Notes: generated by a model from the letters alone, not told the origin. A stretch of DNA of 64,000 nucleotides from Gaiellasilicea sp963705515 (GCA_963705515.1 CAVPJV010000008.1:124001-188000); one strand, 5' to 3'. Shown: positions 25,430 through 33,876, counted from the stretch's first letter. Numbers and translations are program-made.

Positions 25430-26578
25430 CTATTCGCCGCCGGCAGTGACCTCGACGGTTTCCTTCTTCCAGTCTGCACCGTTCACGTCGACGCCCTCGT
25501 CCTCGAGCTCCTTGACGGCGGCCTCGGCGAGGTCGGTGCGGTAGGAGTCACTGGACGCAGCCGTCTTGATCACGCCGAACTGCTTCGCGATGTCGGCGGT
25601 CCGCTGGAAGGCGGCCTCGTCCATCACGCCGATACCCGTTGCGTTCGGCCACGTCAGCGCGTTGATCTCATTCAGCTGCCAGCGCTGGTGGCCCTCACCG
25701 AGCGTCGGGCCGCTGTCGAGCACGTACTGGAGGCACGCGTCGTGGTTGTCGCGGCAGAAGACCCAGCCCTTGAAGCTCGCCTTCAGGAACCGCTGGGCGA
25801 GGTCCTGATTGGCCTCGTCGGCGATCCACTTGCCCTGGACGAAGATCCCGTCCTCGAGCATCGCCGTGCCCGCATCCTCCATCGAGATCACGTTCAGGTC
25901 GTCGAGCGTGTAGAGCTCGCCCGTGTCCGGGTTCTTCGTCTCGAGCACCTGTGCGAGCTCGTTGTAGGTCATCGCAGCAGCCGCGTCGACGTCGTTGCTG
26001 AGGAACAGGTTCATGTCGAACGGCTGGTTGACGATCGTGACGTCGTCCTTCGACTTGGGGTCGATGTTGTTCTTGGTGAGTGCGGCGTAGAGCTCGTTCT
26101 CGTTGCCGCAGCACCAGACGCCGACCTTCTTGCCCTTCATCCCGGCGACGTCGGTGATGCCGCTGTCCTTCCAGGTCAGCTCGGTCATGCCGCTCCTGGC
26201 GAAGACCTGCGCGATGTTGACGAGGTCGCCGCCCTGGTCACGGGCCGCCAGCAGCGCCGGCAGCCAGTCGATCCCGAACTCCGCCTGGCCGCTCGCGACG
26301 ACCTGCTCCGGGGTGATGTCGGGGCCGCCCGGCTTCAGCTCGACGTCGAGCCCCTCGTCCTCGTAATACCCCTCCTCGAGCGCCGCGTAGTAACCGGCGA
26401 ACTGAGCCTGCGTGACCCACTTCAGCTGCAGCGAGACCTTGTCGAGCTCCGCCGGCGCCCCGGTGGTTGCGGCTGCCGTGTCGGCCGCCTCGTTGTCGTC
26501 GCCGCCGCAGCCTGCTGCCACGAGTGAGAGCGCGGCGACCAGGCCGGCGAGCAGAAGCCAGATCCGAGCCTTCTTCAT
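25430..26578 (-). CDS. ABC transporter substrate-binding lipoprotein, NMT1/THI5 type
   Basis: A 382-residue binding protein anchored as a lipoprotein: basic start MKKARIW, hydrophobic core, lipobox LVAAGC. The mature domain follows the NMT1/THI5 pattern: LQLKWVTQAQFAGYYAALEEGYY, VASGQAEFGIDWLPALL, and the VWCCGNENELY segment. Known relatives bind pyrimidine-like or other small nitrogenous compounds, which suits the hydantoinase gene immediately downstream. A pyrimidine or hydantoin ligand is an inference. It is followed upstream by its permease and ATPase genes. Confidence 0.9.
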   Translation of the reverse strand: MKKARIWLLLAGLVAALSLVAAGCGGDDNEAADTAAATTGAPAELDKVSLQLKWVTQAQFAGYYAALEEGYYEDEGLDVELKPGGPDITPEQVVASGQAEFGIDWLPALLAARDQGGDLVNIAQVFARSGMTELTWKDSGITDVAGMKGKKVGVWCCGNENELYAALTKNNIDPKSKDDVTIVNQPFDMNLFLSNDVDAAAAMTYNELAQVLETKNPDTGELYTLDDLNVISMEDAGTAMLEDGIFVQGKWIADEANQDLAQRFLKASFKGWVFCRDNHDACLQYVLDSGPTLGEGHQRWQLNEINALTWPNATGIGVMDEAAFQRTADIAKQFGVIKTAASSDSYRTDLAEAAVKELEDEGVDVNGADWKKETVEVTAGGE

Positions 26579-26629
26579 GCGGTGTCCTTCCCTTCGTTCG
26601 TTTGCCCTCTTGACATGTGGAGCTCCCGG

Positions 26630-27445
26630 TCACTCCCTCCTCGACGACGGATGCCAGCTCAGCGCCCGCCGCTCGACAAGTGCGACAGCCGAGTAGAACA
26701 GGATTCCGAGCACGCTGGCAACCGTGATCGCCGCCCACGCGAGCTCGAACTGGAAGAGCGCGGCCGAGTTCCTGATCTGGAATCCGAGCGCCTCCTGCGA
26801 GCTGAGGAAGTACTCGCCCACGACAGCGCCGATCATCGCCAGCACGGTCGCCACCTTCAAGGCCGAGAAGAGATACGGCAGCGAGTTCGGAAGCCGCACG
26901 CGCCGGAAGATCGCGAGCTCGCCCGAGGCGTAGGAGCGCATCAGCTCGATCGACTGCGGCCGCACCGACGTCAGGCCGCGCAGCACGTTCACCATCACCG
27001 GGAAGAAGCAGAGGATCGCGGCGATCGCCATCTTCGACGTCTTCTCGAGCGGGCCGAACCACTGGTTCGTGATCGGTGCGAAGGCGATGATCGGGACGGC
27101 GTTGGCCGCGATCGCGAACGGCATCAGCGCGCGCCCGAGGCCGCGGAAGCGGGCGAGGACGACCGCCGAGATGATGCCGAGTGTGGAGCCGATCACGAAG
27201 CCGCCGAGCGCCTCGGAGAACGTGTAGATCCCCGCCGACCAGAGCAGGTCGCGCTGCTCCCAGAGCGTGTCGAGGATCGCCGAGGGCGCCGGCAGCAGGA
27301 AGCGCTGCACGTCGAGCGCCCGGACGAGCCCCTCCCAGATCAGGATCCCGAGCACGAGCACGACCGCGGCCGGGATCCAGTCGACGACGCCACGGCCCAT
27401 GCGCGCGCCCAGCGTCCCGCGCGGGACGGGGGCGACGACGCTCAC
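26630..27445 (-). CDS. ABC transporter permease, first of two
   Basis: A 271-residue inner-membrane permease of the nitrate/taurine/pyrimidine type (BPD_transp_1). About six helices; the cytoplasmic coupling loop is visible as SYASGELAIFRRVRLPNSLPYLFSALK. Helices include WIPAAVVLVLGILIWEGLV and MIGAVVGEYF. The GTG start overlaps the ATPase stop by 4 bases (GTGA). It would pair with the permease at 28392-29288, making a heteromeric channel, which is uncommon since most such systems use two copies of one permease. Confidence 0.9.
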   Translation of the reverse strand: MSVVAPVPRGTLGARMGRGVVDWIPAAVVLVLGILIWEGLVRALDVQRFLLPAPSAILDTLWEQRDLLWSAGIYTFSEALGGFVIGSTLGIISAVVLARFRGLGRALMPFAIAANAVPIIAFAPITNQWFGPLEKTSKMAIAAILCFFPVMVNVLRGLTSVRPQSIELMRSYASGELAIFRRVRLPNSLPYLFSALKVATVLAMIGAVVGEYFLSSQEALGFQIRNSAALFQFELAWAAITVASVLGILFYSAVALVERRALSWHPSSRRE

Positions 27446-28269
27446 AGCCCCTCCTCCGCGACGTAGAGCGGCGTCTCGTCCTCTTCCGGAGCGTCGAGTG
27501 CATGGCCCTTCCGGAGCAGCCGCCTGACCTGCGTGATCAGCTCCGCGAAATGCGGGTGCTCGCGCGTCTCCGACCCGCGTGGCTGCGGCAGGTCGACCCC
27601 GACGATCCCTGCGACCCGGCCCGGCCGCGCGGACATGACGACGACGCGGGTGGAGAGAAAGACCGACTCGGCGATCGAGTGCGTGACGAAGACGACTGTC
27701 GAGAGCGTCTCCTGCCAGATCCGCAGTAGCTCGTTGTTCATCCGCTCCCGCGTCATCTCGTCGAGCGCGCCGAAGGGCTCGTCCATCAGCAGCAGCGGCG
27801 GTGAGAACGAGAGCGCCCGCGCGATCGAGACGCGCTGCTGCATCCCGCCGGAGAGCTGCCAGGGGTGGTGCTTCTCGAAGCCGGTCAGCTCGACGAGGTC
27901 GACCATCTCCCGGACGCGCGTTTCGCGCCGTCCCCGGTCCCAGCCGGCCATCTCCAGCGGTAGCGCAATGTTCTTCGCCACCGTGCGCCAGTCGTAGAGG
28001 ACGGCGTCCTGGAAGACGATGCCGTAATCGCGGTCGAGCCGGGCGCGATGCGCGCTCTTGCCGTTGACGAGCACGTCGCCCTCGCTCGGCTGGATCAGAT
28101 CGCCGATGATCCGCAGCAGCGTCGACTTGCCGCAGCCGGACGGGCCGATCAGCGAGACGAACTCCCCCGGCTGCACGTCCAGGTCGATCCGGTCGAGCGC
28201 GAGCACGTTTCCGCGCTCGAACCGTTTGGACAGGCCGGTGACCGAGACCGCGGCGGCAGCAGTGCTCAT
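27442..28269 (-). CDS. ABC transporter ATP-binding protein
   Basis: The 275-residue ATPase of the same importer. Walker A GPSGCGKST (42-50), Q-loop YGIVFQDAVLYDW, signature QLSGGMQQRVSIARAL, Walker B LLLMDEPFGALD, and H-loop VVFVTHSIAE: the nitrate/sulfonate/taurine subgroup. The start codon ATG (28267-28269) lies inside a perfect 11-base hairpin, and two more hairpins lie upstream, between this gene and the second permease. Translation or transcript level of the ATPase may therefore be adjusted separately. Confidence 0.94.
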   Translation of the reverse strand: MSTAAAAVSVTGLSKRFERGNVLALDRIDLDVQPGEFVSLIGPSGCGKSTLLRIIGDLIQPSEGDVLVNGKSAHRARLDRDYGIVFQDAVLYDWRTVAKNIALPLEMAGWDRGRRETRVREMVDLVELTGFEKHHPWQLSGGMQQRVSIARALSFSPPLLLMDEPFGALDEMTRERMNNELLRIWQETLSTVVFVTHSIAESVFLSTRVVVMSARPGRVAGIVGVDLPQPRGSETREHPHFAELITQVRRLLRKGHALDAPEEDETPLYVAEEGL

Positions 28270-28288
28270 GAGGCTTCAGCCTCATGAG
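28265..28288. promoter_or_regulatory. Hairpin covering the ATPase start codon
   Basis: CTCATGAGGCT and AGCCTCATGAG form a perfect 11-base stem with a 2-base loop. The arm read last in the minus-strand transcript contains the ATPase ATG. Folding would hide the start. A competing out-of-frame ATG lies in the other arm. It could be a translational switch or simply part of a repeat; nothing in the sequence decides. Confidence 0.55.
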
Positions 28289-28298
28289 CTTTAGGGGG

Positions 28299-28369
28299 TG
28301 TGGGGGAACTTGGAAGTTCCCCCACAGGGACGAAGAAGGGGGGCCGTGGGGAAACAGGTTTCCCCCACG
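28299..28369. repeat. Two related G/C-rich hairpins between ABC genes
   Basis: The first hairpin is TGTGGGGGAACTT (28299-28311) with AAGTTCCCCCACA (28314-28326), a perfect 13-base stem with loop GG. The second is CGTGGGGAAAC (28345-28355) with GTTTCCCCCACG (28358-28369), one bulged C. Both share the GTGGGGGAA core. They lie in the 122-base gap between permease 2 (upstream in the transcript) and the ATPase gene and may weaken or process the transcript. Confidence 0.75.
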
Positions 28370-28391
28370 AGCGGGAGCCGGAGGCGAGTGC

Positions 28392-29288
28392 TCACGCGAC
28401 GTGCTCCGGTGCCCGGCGGACGAGCAGCCGCTCCGCGATCGCGACGACGGAGAAGAAGAGGATCCCGAGCAGCGCTGCGATGATGTTCGTCGCCCAGAGG
28501 CTCTCGGGCGAGGTGATGTAGTACTGGTTGAAGTTGAGGATCGCCCCGGCGAGCCCGTCCTGGATCGACGACGGCAGCTCGCCGATGATCGCGCCGACGA
28601 CCGCCGCGGGCGCCGCGATCTTCAGAGCCGTGAACAGGAATGGGAAGGACGCGGGGATCCGCAGCTTCCAGAGGATCTTGCGGCGGCTCGCCGCATAGGA
28701 GCGCATCAGCTCGAGCGCGCGCGGGTCGGCCGACTGGAGCCCGCGCAGTGTGTTGATCGTGACGGGGAAGAAGGTCAGGTAGGCGGCGATCACCGAGACG
28801 GCGCCCCAGCCCTGGAAGGACGCAGGCAGCTTCGGGTTGACCCAGACGACGACCATCGGCGCGATCGCCAGGATCGGCACCGTCTGCGAGGCGACGATGT
28901 AGGGGAGAAAGCCGCGCTGCAGCAGCCTCGACTCCGACAGCAAGACGGCGATCACGAAGCCGACCGTGGCGCCGAGCAGGAAGCCGGCCGCGGCCTCCTT
29001 GGCGGTGAAGGCGGCCGCGTCGAGCAGCACGTTGATCAGGAGGGGGCCGTTCCGCCGCGAGGGCTCGAAGAGCTGACCGACCATGTCGTAGACGTGCGGC
29101 ATCGTGCGCTCGTTGACGGGGAACGGGTGCGTCAGCCCGACCCGCTCGCCGAACCACTTGTACGCCTCCCAGAGCAGGCAGGAGACGATGAACACGAGCG
29201 CCGTCAGGCCGACATTCCGCAGTGCGTTCCGCAGCGCCTCACCACGAGGCTCGACGACTGGGGGGCGGGCCACTGCGGCGCTCGACAC
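28392..29288 (-). CDS. ABC transporter permease, second of two
   Basis: A 298-residue permease, related to but distinct from the one at 26630. Helices include LTALVFIVSCLLWEAY, LLGATVGFVIAVLLS and VVGAIIGELP; the coupling loop is RSYAASRRKILWKLRIPASFPF. It is the first gene of the importer/hydantoinase operon (reading leftwards), with ATG at 29288 only 64 bases from the divergent hydrolase start. The hairpin group after its stop separates it from the rest of the operon. Confidence 0.9.
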   Translation of the reverse strand: MSSAAVARPPVVEPRGEALRNALRNVGLTALVFIVSCLLWEAYKWFGERVGLTHPFPVNERTMPHVYDMVGQLFEPSRRNGPLLINVLLDAAAFTAKEAAAGFLLGATVGFVIAVLLSESRLLQRGFLPYIVASQTVPILAIAPMVVVWVNPKLPASFQGWGAVSVIAAYLTFFPVTINTLRGLQSADPRALELMRSYAASRRKILWKLRIPASFPFLFTALKIAAPAAVVGAIIGELPSSIQDGLAGAILNFNQYYITSPESLWATNIIAALLGILFFSVVAIAERLLVRRAPEHVA

Positions 29289-29352
29289 GGGTAGTGCTTA
29301 CCACACCCGCTCGGGCGGTGACATGTCTGGAAGGCGTGGTTAGGATCGCCGC

Positions 29353-30603
29353 GTGCCGCTGAACCCGTCCCGCACCGTCGACGAGCTGCGCGAGCTGCGT
29401 GAGCTCACCGGCGACGAGAACGGCGCCCAGCGCGTCGCGTGGACCGACACCTGGAAGCGCGCGCAGGAGTGGATGTCGTCGAAGCTCGAGGGCACCGGCG
29501 CGGTCGAGAGCTTCGACGCGGCCGGGAACCAGTGGTGGACACTGCCGGGGGCGAGCGAGAAGGCGCTGATCCTCGGCGGCCACCTCGACTCCGTCCCGAA
29601 CGGGGGCTGGCTCGACGGGTGCCTGAACGTGATCGCCGGCGCCGAGGTGCTGCGCCGGATCGCCGAGGAGGGTGAGCCGCCGCTGACCGTGCGGCTCGTC
29701 TCGTGGGCGGACGAGGAGGGCGCGCGGTTCGGCCGCTCGCTCTTCGGCTCCTCCGCCGCGGCCGGCTCGATGGCCGACCAGGACGAGCTGCGAGCGCTGA
29801 AGGACGCCGACGGCGTGGCGCTGCCCGACGCGATCGCTGCCTTCGGCGTCGACCTCGACTCGGCCCTCGACGCGCGCTCCGAGCTCGAGAACGCGGCCGC
29901 CTACCTCGAGCTGCACATCGAGCAGGGGCCGGTCCTCGAGTCGCTGGATCTGCCGCTCGGCGCTGTGCTCGGCACCTTCGGCGTCGAGCGCCACCGGATC
30001 ACCTGGCGCGGCCAGGCGGCGCACGCCGGCTCGACGCCGATGGACCAGCGCCGCGACGCGCTCGCGGGCGCCGCGAAGCTGGCTCTCGAACTGCGGGTGA
30101 TCGCAGCGCAGGTGGGCGACGGCGCGGTGATGACGAGCGGCGGTGTCGTGTGCAAGCCGGGGATCGTCACGTCCGTCGTCGAGACGGCCGAGCAGCTGCT
30201 CGACATGCGCCACCTCGACGCCGGCAAGCTCGCGGCGATGAACCGCGCCGCGCACGAGGCGAGCGAGCGCTTCGCGGAGGAGGAGTCGCTCCAGGTCGAG
30301 TGGGAGCGGATCTGGCAGATCGAGCCCATCCTCTTCGAGCTCGCCGACCTGGCCGAGGAAGCCGTGCAGGAGGTGGCGGGGACGTCGCACCGGCTCCCCA
30401 GCGGCCCGCTCCACGACGCCGCCGAGGTCTCGCGCGCAGGCGTGCCGACGGCGATGGTTTTCGTCCAGAGCCTCCGCGGCCTCAGCCACACGAAGCTCGA
30501 GGACACGAAGCCCGAGCACCTCGAGCTCGCCGTCCAGGCGCTCGACCGCCTGGCGACGAAGACGCTCGCCCAGGCCCCAGGTAACAGATTGTTACTTGGC
30601 TAG
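29353..30603 (+). CDS. Zn-dependent N-carbamoyl-amino-acid hydrolase / allantoate amidohydrolase family
   Basis: Removes the carbamoyl group (giving CO2 and ammonia) from N-carbamoyl amino acids, beta-ureidopropionate or allantoate. The 416 residues carry all signature motifs of the M20-like hydantoinase/carbamoylase group: GGHLDSVPNGGWLDG, WADEEGARFGRSLFGS, ELHIEQGPVLE, and AHAGSTPMDQRRDA. GTG start. Divergent from the importer/hydantoinase operon across 64 bases, so the ring-opening enzyme and this one are likely co-regulated. Substrate choice among ureidopropionate, carbamoyl amino acid and allantoate is open; it may stand in for YgeY. Confidence 0.9.
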   Translation: MPLNPSRTVDELRELRELTGDENGAQRVAWTDTWKRAQEWMSSKLEGTGAVESFDAAGNQWWTLPGASEKALILGGHLDSVPNGGWLDGCLNVIAGAEVLRRIAEEGEPPLTVRLVSWADEEGARFGRSLFGSSAAAGSMADQDELRALKDADGVALPDAIAAFGVDLDSALDARSELENAAAYLELHIEQGPVLESLDLPLGAVLGTFGVERHRITWRGQAAHAGSTPMDQRRDALAGAAKLALELRVIAAQVGDGAVMTSGGVVCKPGIVTSVVETAEQLLDMRHLDAGKLAAMNRAAHEASERFAEEESLQVEWERIWQIEPILFELADLAEEAVQEVAGTSHRLPSGPLHDAAEVSRAGVPTAMVFVQSLRGLSHTKLEDTKPEHLELAVQALDRLATKTLAQAPGNRLLLG

Positions 30604-31047
30604 AGGAAGCGCACGGCCGCGACGCCGGCGGCGACGAGCGCCATGCCCAGCAGTCGCCCCGGCGTGATCGGGTTCTCCTCGAAGCCGACCCAGCCGAAGT
30701 GGTCGACCGCGAGCGAGGCGACGGCCTGTCCAGCGAGGATGAAGGCGAAGAGCGCCGCCGCGCCGAGCTTCGGCGCCGTCACGACCGAGCCGAGCACGTA
30801 GAAAGCGCCGAGGAAGCCGCCGACCCAGACCCACCACGGCGCCGCGCCCAGCTTCTCCGTCCCGGGCCAGCCTCGTGCGAAGATCAGCGTCGCGACGAGC
30901 AGCACCGCCAGCTCCGACGACGAAGGAGACGAGCGTCGCCCGCAGCGGGCTCCCGACCCAGGTGGCGAGCTGTGCGTTGACGCCGAACTGAACCGGCAGC
31001 ATCGCGCCTGCCGCGATCGCGAACAGGTAGTAGGGCCACGTTGCCAC
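30600..31047 (-). CDS. DMT transporter of the DUF606/YdcZ type (frameshifted)
   Basis: A small four-to-five-helix membrane protein. From GTG 31047 the frame reads ATWPYYLFAIAAGAMLPVQF, GVNAQLATWVGSPLRATLVSF and breaks near 30907-30912. In the next frame the rest is intact: LLVATLIFARGW, WWVWVGGFLGAFYVLGSVV, ALFAFILAGQAVASLAVDHFG and the ending LLGMALVAAGVAAVRFL. One extra base accounts for the break; corrected length about 148 residues, normal for the family. It sits between the carbamoylase and the F420-type enzyme on the opposite strand. Substrate unknown. Confidence 0.75.
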
Positions 31048-31102
31048 GCGCCGGGATTCGCGCGAGAATGCCTCTTTCCCTGCCACGACCTTCGGGGGTT
31101 CC

Positions 31103-32122
31103 ATGCTCAGCTTCGGCGTCACCGTCCTGCCCGACCCGCCGTATCAGCGCCTGATCGAGCTGACGAAGATGGCCGAGGACCAGGGCTTCGAGTACGGCTG
31201 GACCTACGACTCGCACGTGCTCTGGCAGGAGTCGATGCCGGTGATGGCGCTCCTCGCCGACCAGACCTCGAAGATCAAGCTCGGGCACATGGTCACGAAC
31301 CCGGCGATTCGCGACCCGACGGTGCTCGCGAGCGCATACGCGACGCTGCAGGACATCTCCAACGGCCGGATGATCATGGGTGTCGGTCGCGGCGACTCGT
31401 CCGTCCGGTACGTCGGCCGCAAGCCGATGAGGGTCGCGGACTTCGAGGAAGCGCTGAAGATGGTGAAGCCGTTCATGAACGGCAAGGAAGTCACGTGGAA
31501 CGACAAGCAGCTCCAGCTCAAGTGGGTGCGGCCGGAGCTGCCCGAGATCGAGATGCACGTGGCCGGCTACGGCCCGAAGGCGCTCGCGGTCGCGGGGCGG
31601 CAGGGCGACGGCGTCATCATCCAGCTCGCCGACCCGGACATCATCCAGTGGATCATGGACACGGCCCGGACGGCCGCCGAGGAGGCCGGTCGCGATCCGG
31701 CGGCGCTCAAGTGCATCGTCAGCGCCCCGAGCCACATCTCCGCCGACCTCGCCGACGCGCGCGAGCAGGTGCGCTGGTTCCCGGCGATGGTCTCGAACCA
31801 CGTCCAGGATCTGATCGACCGCTACGGCACCGACGGGTCCGTCGTGCCGCAGGTGCTGACCGACTACGTGCAGGCGCGGAAGTTCTACGACTACAACGAG
31901 CACTCCCGCGTCGGCGCCAAGCACGGCGAGTTCGTCACCGACGAGATCTGCGACCGCTTCTGCGTGCTCGGCACGGCCGAGCAGGCGATCGCGAAGCTGC
32001 GCGAGCTCGAGTCGATCGGCGTCGACCAGTTCAACATCTACCTGATGACGCACGGCCAGGAGGAGACGCTGGCGACATACGGGCGAGACATCCTGCCGCA
32101 GTTCAGCGGGGTGGCGGCGTAG
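31103..32122 (+). CDS. Luciferase-like (LLM) flavin/F420-dependent oxidoreductase
   Basis: A 339-residue TIM-barrel enzyme of the luciferase-like group. Strands are easy to follow: FGVTVLPDPP, FEYGWTYDSHVLW, KIKLGHMVTNPAIRDPTVLA, GRMIMGVGRGDSSVRY, EIEMHVAGYGPKALAVAGRQGDG. It resembles the F420-dependent subgroup TIGR03842 as I know it, though cofactor choice cannot be read directly. RutA, the pyrimidine oxygenase, belongs to the same superfamily. Its place beside a hydantoinase and a carbamoylase, with no dihydropyrimidine dehydrogenase around, makes it a candidate for reducing or opening the pyrimidine ring. ATG start. Confidence 0.85.
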   Translation: MLSFGVTVLPDPPYQRLIELTKMAEDQGFEYGWTYDSHVLWQESMPVMALLADQTSKIKLGHMVTNPAIRDPTVLASAYATLQDISNGRMIMGVGRGDSSVRYVGRKPMRVADFEEALKMVKPFMNGKEVTWNDKQLQLKWVRPELPEIEMHVAGYGPKALAVAGRQGDGVIIQLADPDIIQWIMDTARTAAEEAGRDPAALKCIVSAPSHISADLADAREQVRWFPAMVSNHVQDLIDRYGTDGSVVPQVLTDYVQARKFYDYNEHSRVGAKHGEFVTDEICDRFCVLGTAEQAIAKLRELESIGVDQFNIYLMTHGQEETLATYGRDILPQFSGVAA

Positions 32123-32928
32123 AAGCGCCGGACGAGCTACGCCGTCGCTGGGACGCGGCCGCTGTCGGCTGGGAGGCGGAGCGAGAGGCCGTCACGGCGT
32201 TCGGCGCTCCGGTCGCGGAGGCGCTCGTCGCAGCTCTCGCGGCGAGTCCCGGCGACACCGTTCTCGATCTCGCCGCCGGCACCGGCGACGTCACCGAGGC
32301 GCTGGCGCAGGGCGGGGCGCACGTGATCTCGACCGACGTGTCGCCCGTAATGGTGGCGGCGGGGCTGAGGCGCGGGCTTCAGGGAGTGGAGCATCGGGTC
32401 ATGGACATGCAGGAGATCGACCTCCCCGACTCGAGCGTCGACGGAGTGGTCTCGCGATACGGCTACATGCTCGTGCCCGACCCGTCGCTCGCGCTGCGTG
32501 AAACGCGCCGTGTGCTCAAGCCCGGCGGCCGGCTTGCGTTCGCGACGTGGGCGCCGGCGAAGCGGAATCCGTGGGCGACTGCTTACGGGCCGGTGCTGGT
32601 CGAACGCGGGCTGCTCGAGCCGCCCAAGCCGGACGAGCCGGGCCAGTTTTTCCTCGGAGAGCCCGAGCGGATCGAGGAGCTCGTTCGCGACGCCGGCTTC
32701 GACGAGGTCGCGGTGACCGAGGTTCCCGTCGCCTTCACAGCTGCGAGCTGGGAGGAGTACCGGCGCATCGTCTCGGCGCTCGCGGCGAGCATGCGGGAGG
32801 TGCTCGAGCGGCTCGACGACGAGACACGCGCGGAGGTGGACGAGGCTGCGAAGGCTCGCATCGAGCCGTTCCGCTCCGGCGAGGGCTACGTCCTGCCGGG
32901 CCTCTCGCTGGTGACGACCGCGAGCTAG
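32119..32928 (+). CDS. Class I SAM-dependent methyltransferase, start unclear
   Basis: About 265 residues of a Methyltransf_11/25-type domain: WDAAAVGWEAE, then motif I TVLDLAAGTGDVTEAL, VISTDVSPVMVAAG, DGVVSRYGYMLVPDP and the LKPGGRLAFATWAP strand. The frame overlaps the stop of the preceding LLM gene. No ATG, GTG or TTG occurs in frame between the upstream shadow region and motif I; the protein-like sequence begins right at the LLM stop. Either a base is missing here or a non-standard start is used. Converges on the arginase gene with overlapping stops. The acceptor is unknown. Confidence 0.72.
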   Translation, partial: VEAPDELRRRWDAAAVGWEAEREAVTAFGAPVAEALVAALAASPGDTVLDLAAGTGDVTEALAQGGAHVISTDVSPVMVAAGLRRGLQGVEHRVMDMQEIDLPDSSVDGVVSRYGYMLVPDPSLALRETRRVLKPGGRLAFATWAPAKRNPWATAYGPVLVERGLLEPPKPDEPGQFFLGEPERIEELVRDAGFDEVAVTEVPVAFTAASWEEYRRIVSALAASMREVLERLDDETRAEVDEAAKARIEPFRSGEGYVLPGLSLVTTAS

Positions 32929-33827
32929 AGGATCGTCTTGCCGAGCGCGCTCGCGACCAGCTCCACCGCGAGCGATGCGGTTGCGTTCTCGCGGTCGAGG
33001 ATCGGGTTCACCTCGACCACCTCGAGCGAGCCCGCAAGGCCGGACTCGGCGACGAGCTCGAGCGCGAGGTGCGCCTCCCGGTAGGAGAGGCCGCCTCGGA
33101 CCGGCGTGCCGACGCCCGGCGCGACCTCGGGGTCGAGCGCGTCCATGTCGAACGAGACGTGGACGAAGCCGGGGCCGGCGATGTGCGACAGCGACTCGCG
33201 GATCGCCCGCTCGATCCCGATCCGGTCGATGTCGCTCATCGTGTACGCCTTGATTCCGAGGTCGCGGATCCGCTCGCGCTCCTTCGCGTCGACGGAGCGG
33301 AGCCCGACGAGCGCCACGCGCGACGGCTCGACGGCGGGCAGCGACCAGGCCTCGCTCTCGAAGCGGCCGTCCGCAAAGCCGAGCGCAGCTGCGAGCGGCA
33401 TCCCGTGGACGTTGCCGCTCGGCGACGTCTCGGGTGTGTTCATGTCGGAGTGGGCGTCGATCCAGAGCACGCCGCCGATGCCCTGCGCGCGTGCGAGGCC
33501 GCCGAGCGTCCCGATCGCGACCGAGTGGTCGCCGCCGAGCACGAGCGGCAGCGCGCCCTGCTCGAGCGCCAGGCCCACGAGGCGTGCGACGCGGCCGCAC
33601 GCCGCCTTGATCTCGGGCAGGTAGCGAGCCGTCTCGTCCGACTCCTCGGTCGCCTCGAGCACGGCGGTCTCGACGTCGCCCCAGTCGAGCACCTGATAGC
33701 CGAGGCCCTGGAGCCGGTCGTTCAGGCCCGCGTAGCGGATCGCCGACGGGCCCATGTCGACGCCGCGGCGTCCCGCGCCGAGGTCGAGCGCGGCGCCGAT
33801 GATCGCGACCTGCTTGCCCGTCTGCAC
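32925..33827 (-). CDS. Arginase / ureohydrolase family
   Basis: A 300-residue binuclear manganese hydrolase that should split arginine or a related guanidino compound to urea. All metal ligands are there: LGGDHSVAIG, WIDAHSDMNTPETSPSGNVHG, and SFDMDALDPEVAPGVGTP. The TSPSGNVHG loop is closer to arginase than agmatinase. Start ATG. It has no ornithine aminotransferase or urease partner in the window. Next to the nucleobase genes, a guanidino intermediate is conceivable, but arginine is the default reading. Confidence 0.88.
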   Translation of the reverse strand: MQTGKQVAIIGAALDLGAGRRGVDMGPSAIRYAGLNDRLQGLGYQVLDWGDVETAVLEATEESDETARYLPEIKAACGRVARLVGLALEQGALPLVLGGDHSVAIGTLGGLARAQGIGGVLWIDAHSDMNTPETSPSGNVHGMPLAAALGFADGRFESEAWSLPAVEPSRVALVGLRSVDAKERERIRDLGIKAYTMSDIDRIGIERAIRESLSHIAGPGFVHVSFDMDALDPEVAPGVGTPVRGGLSYREAHLALELVAESGLAGSLEVVEVNPILDRENATASLAVELVASALGKTIL

Positions 33828-33851
33828 GGGCGCAACCCTACCCAGGGGAGC

Positions 33852-33876
33852 GGGTGCCGCCGCCCGAGCGGCACCC
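33852..33876. terminator. Hairpin upstream of arginase and HAF-repeat gene
   Basis: GGGTGCCGC and GCGGCACCC form a perfect 9-base stem with a 7-base loop in the 172-base gap between the divergent arginase and HAF-repeat genes. It lies 25 bases before the arginase start, so it would be in that gene's leader if transcription begins further out. No T-tract. The rest of the gap shows nothing clear. Confidence 0.4.

Noticed and set aside
28265..28369. A possible small CRISPR-like repeat group
   Set aside because: Only two related palindromes of different length and no regular spacers or cas genes.
30581..30595. Palindrome GTAACA...TGTTAC
   Set aside because: Lies within the last codons of the carbamoylase gene; arms of only six bases, likely chance.
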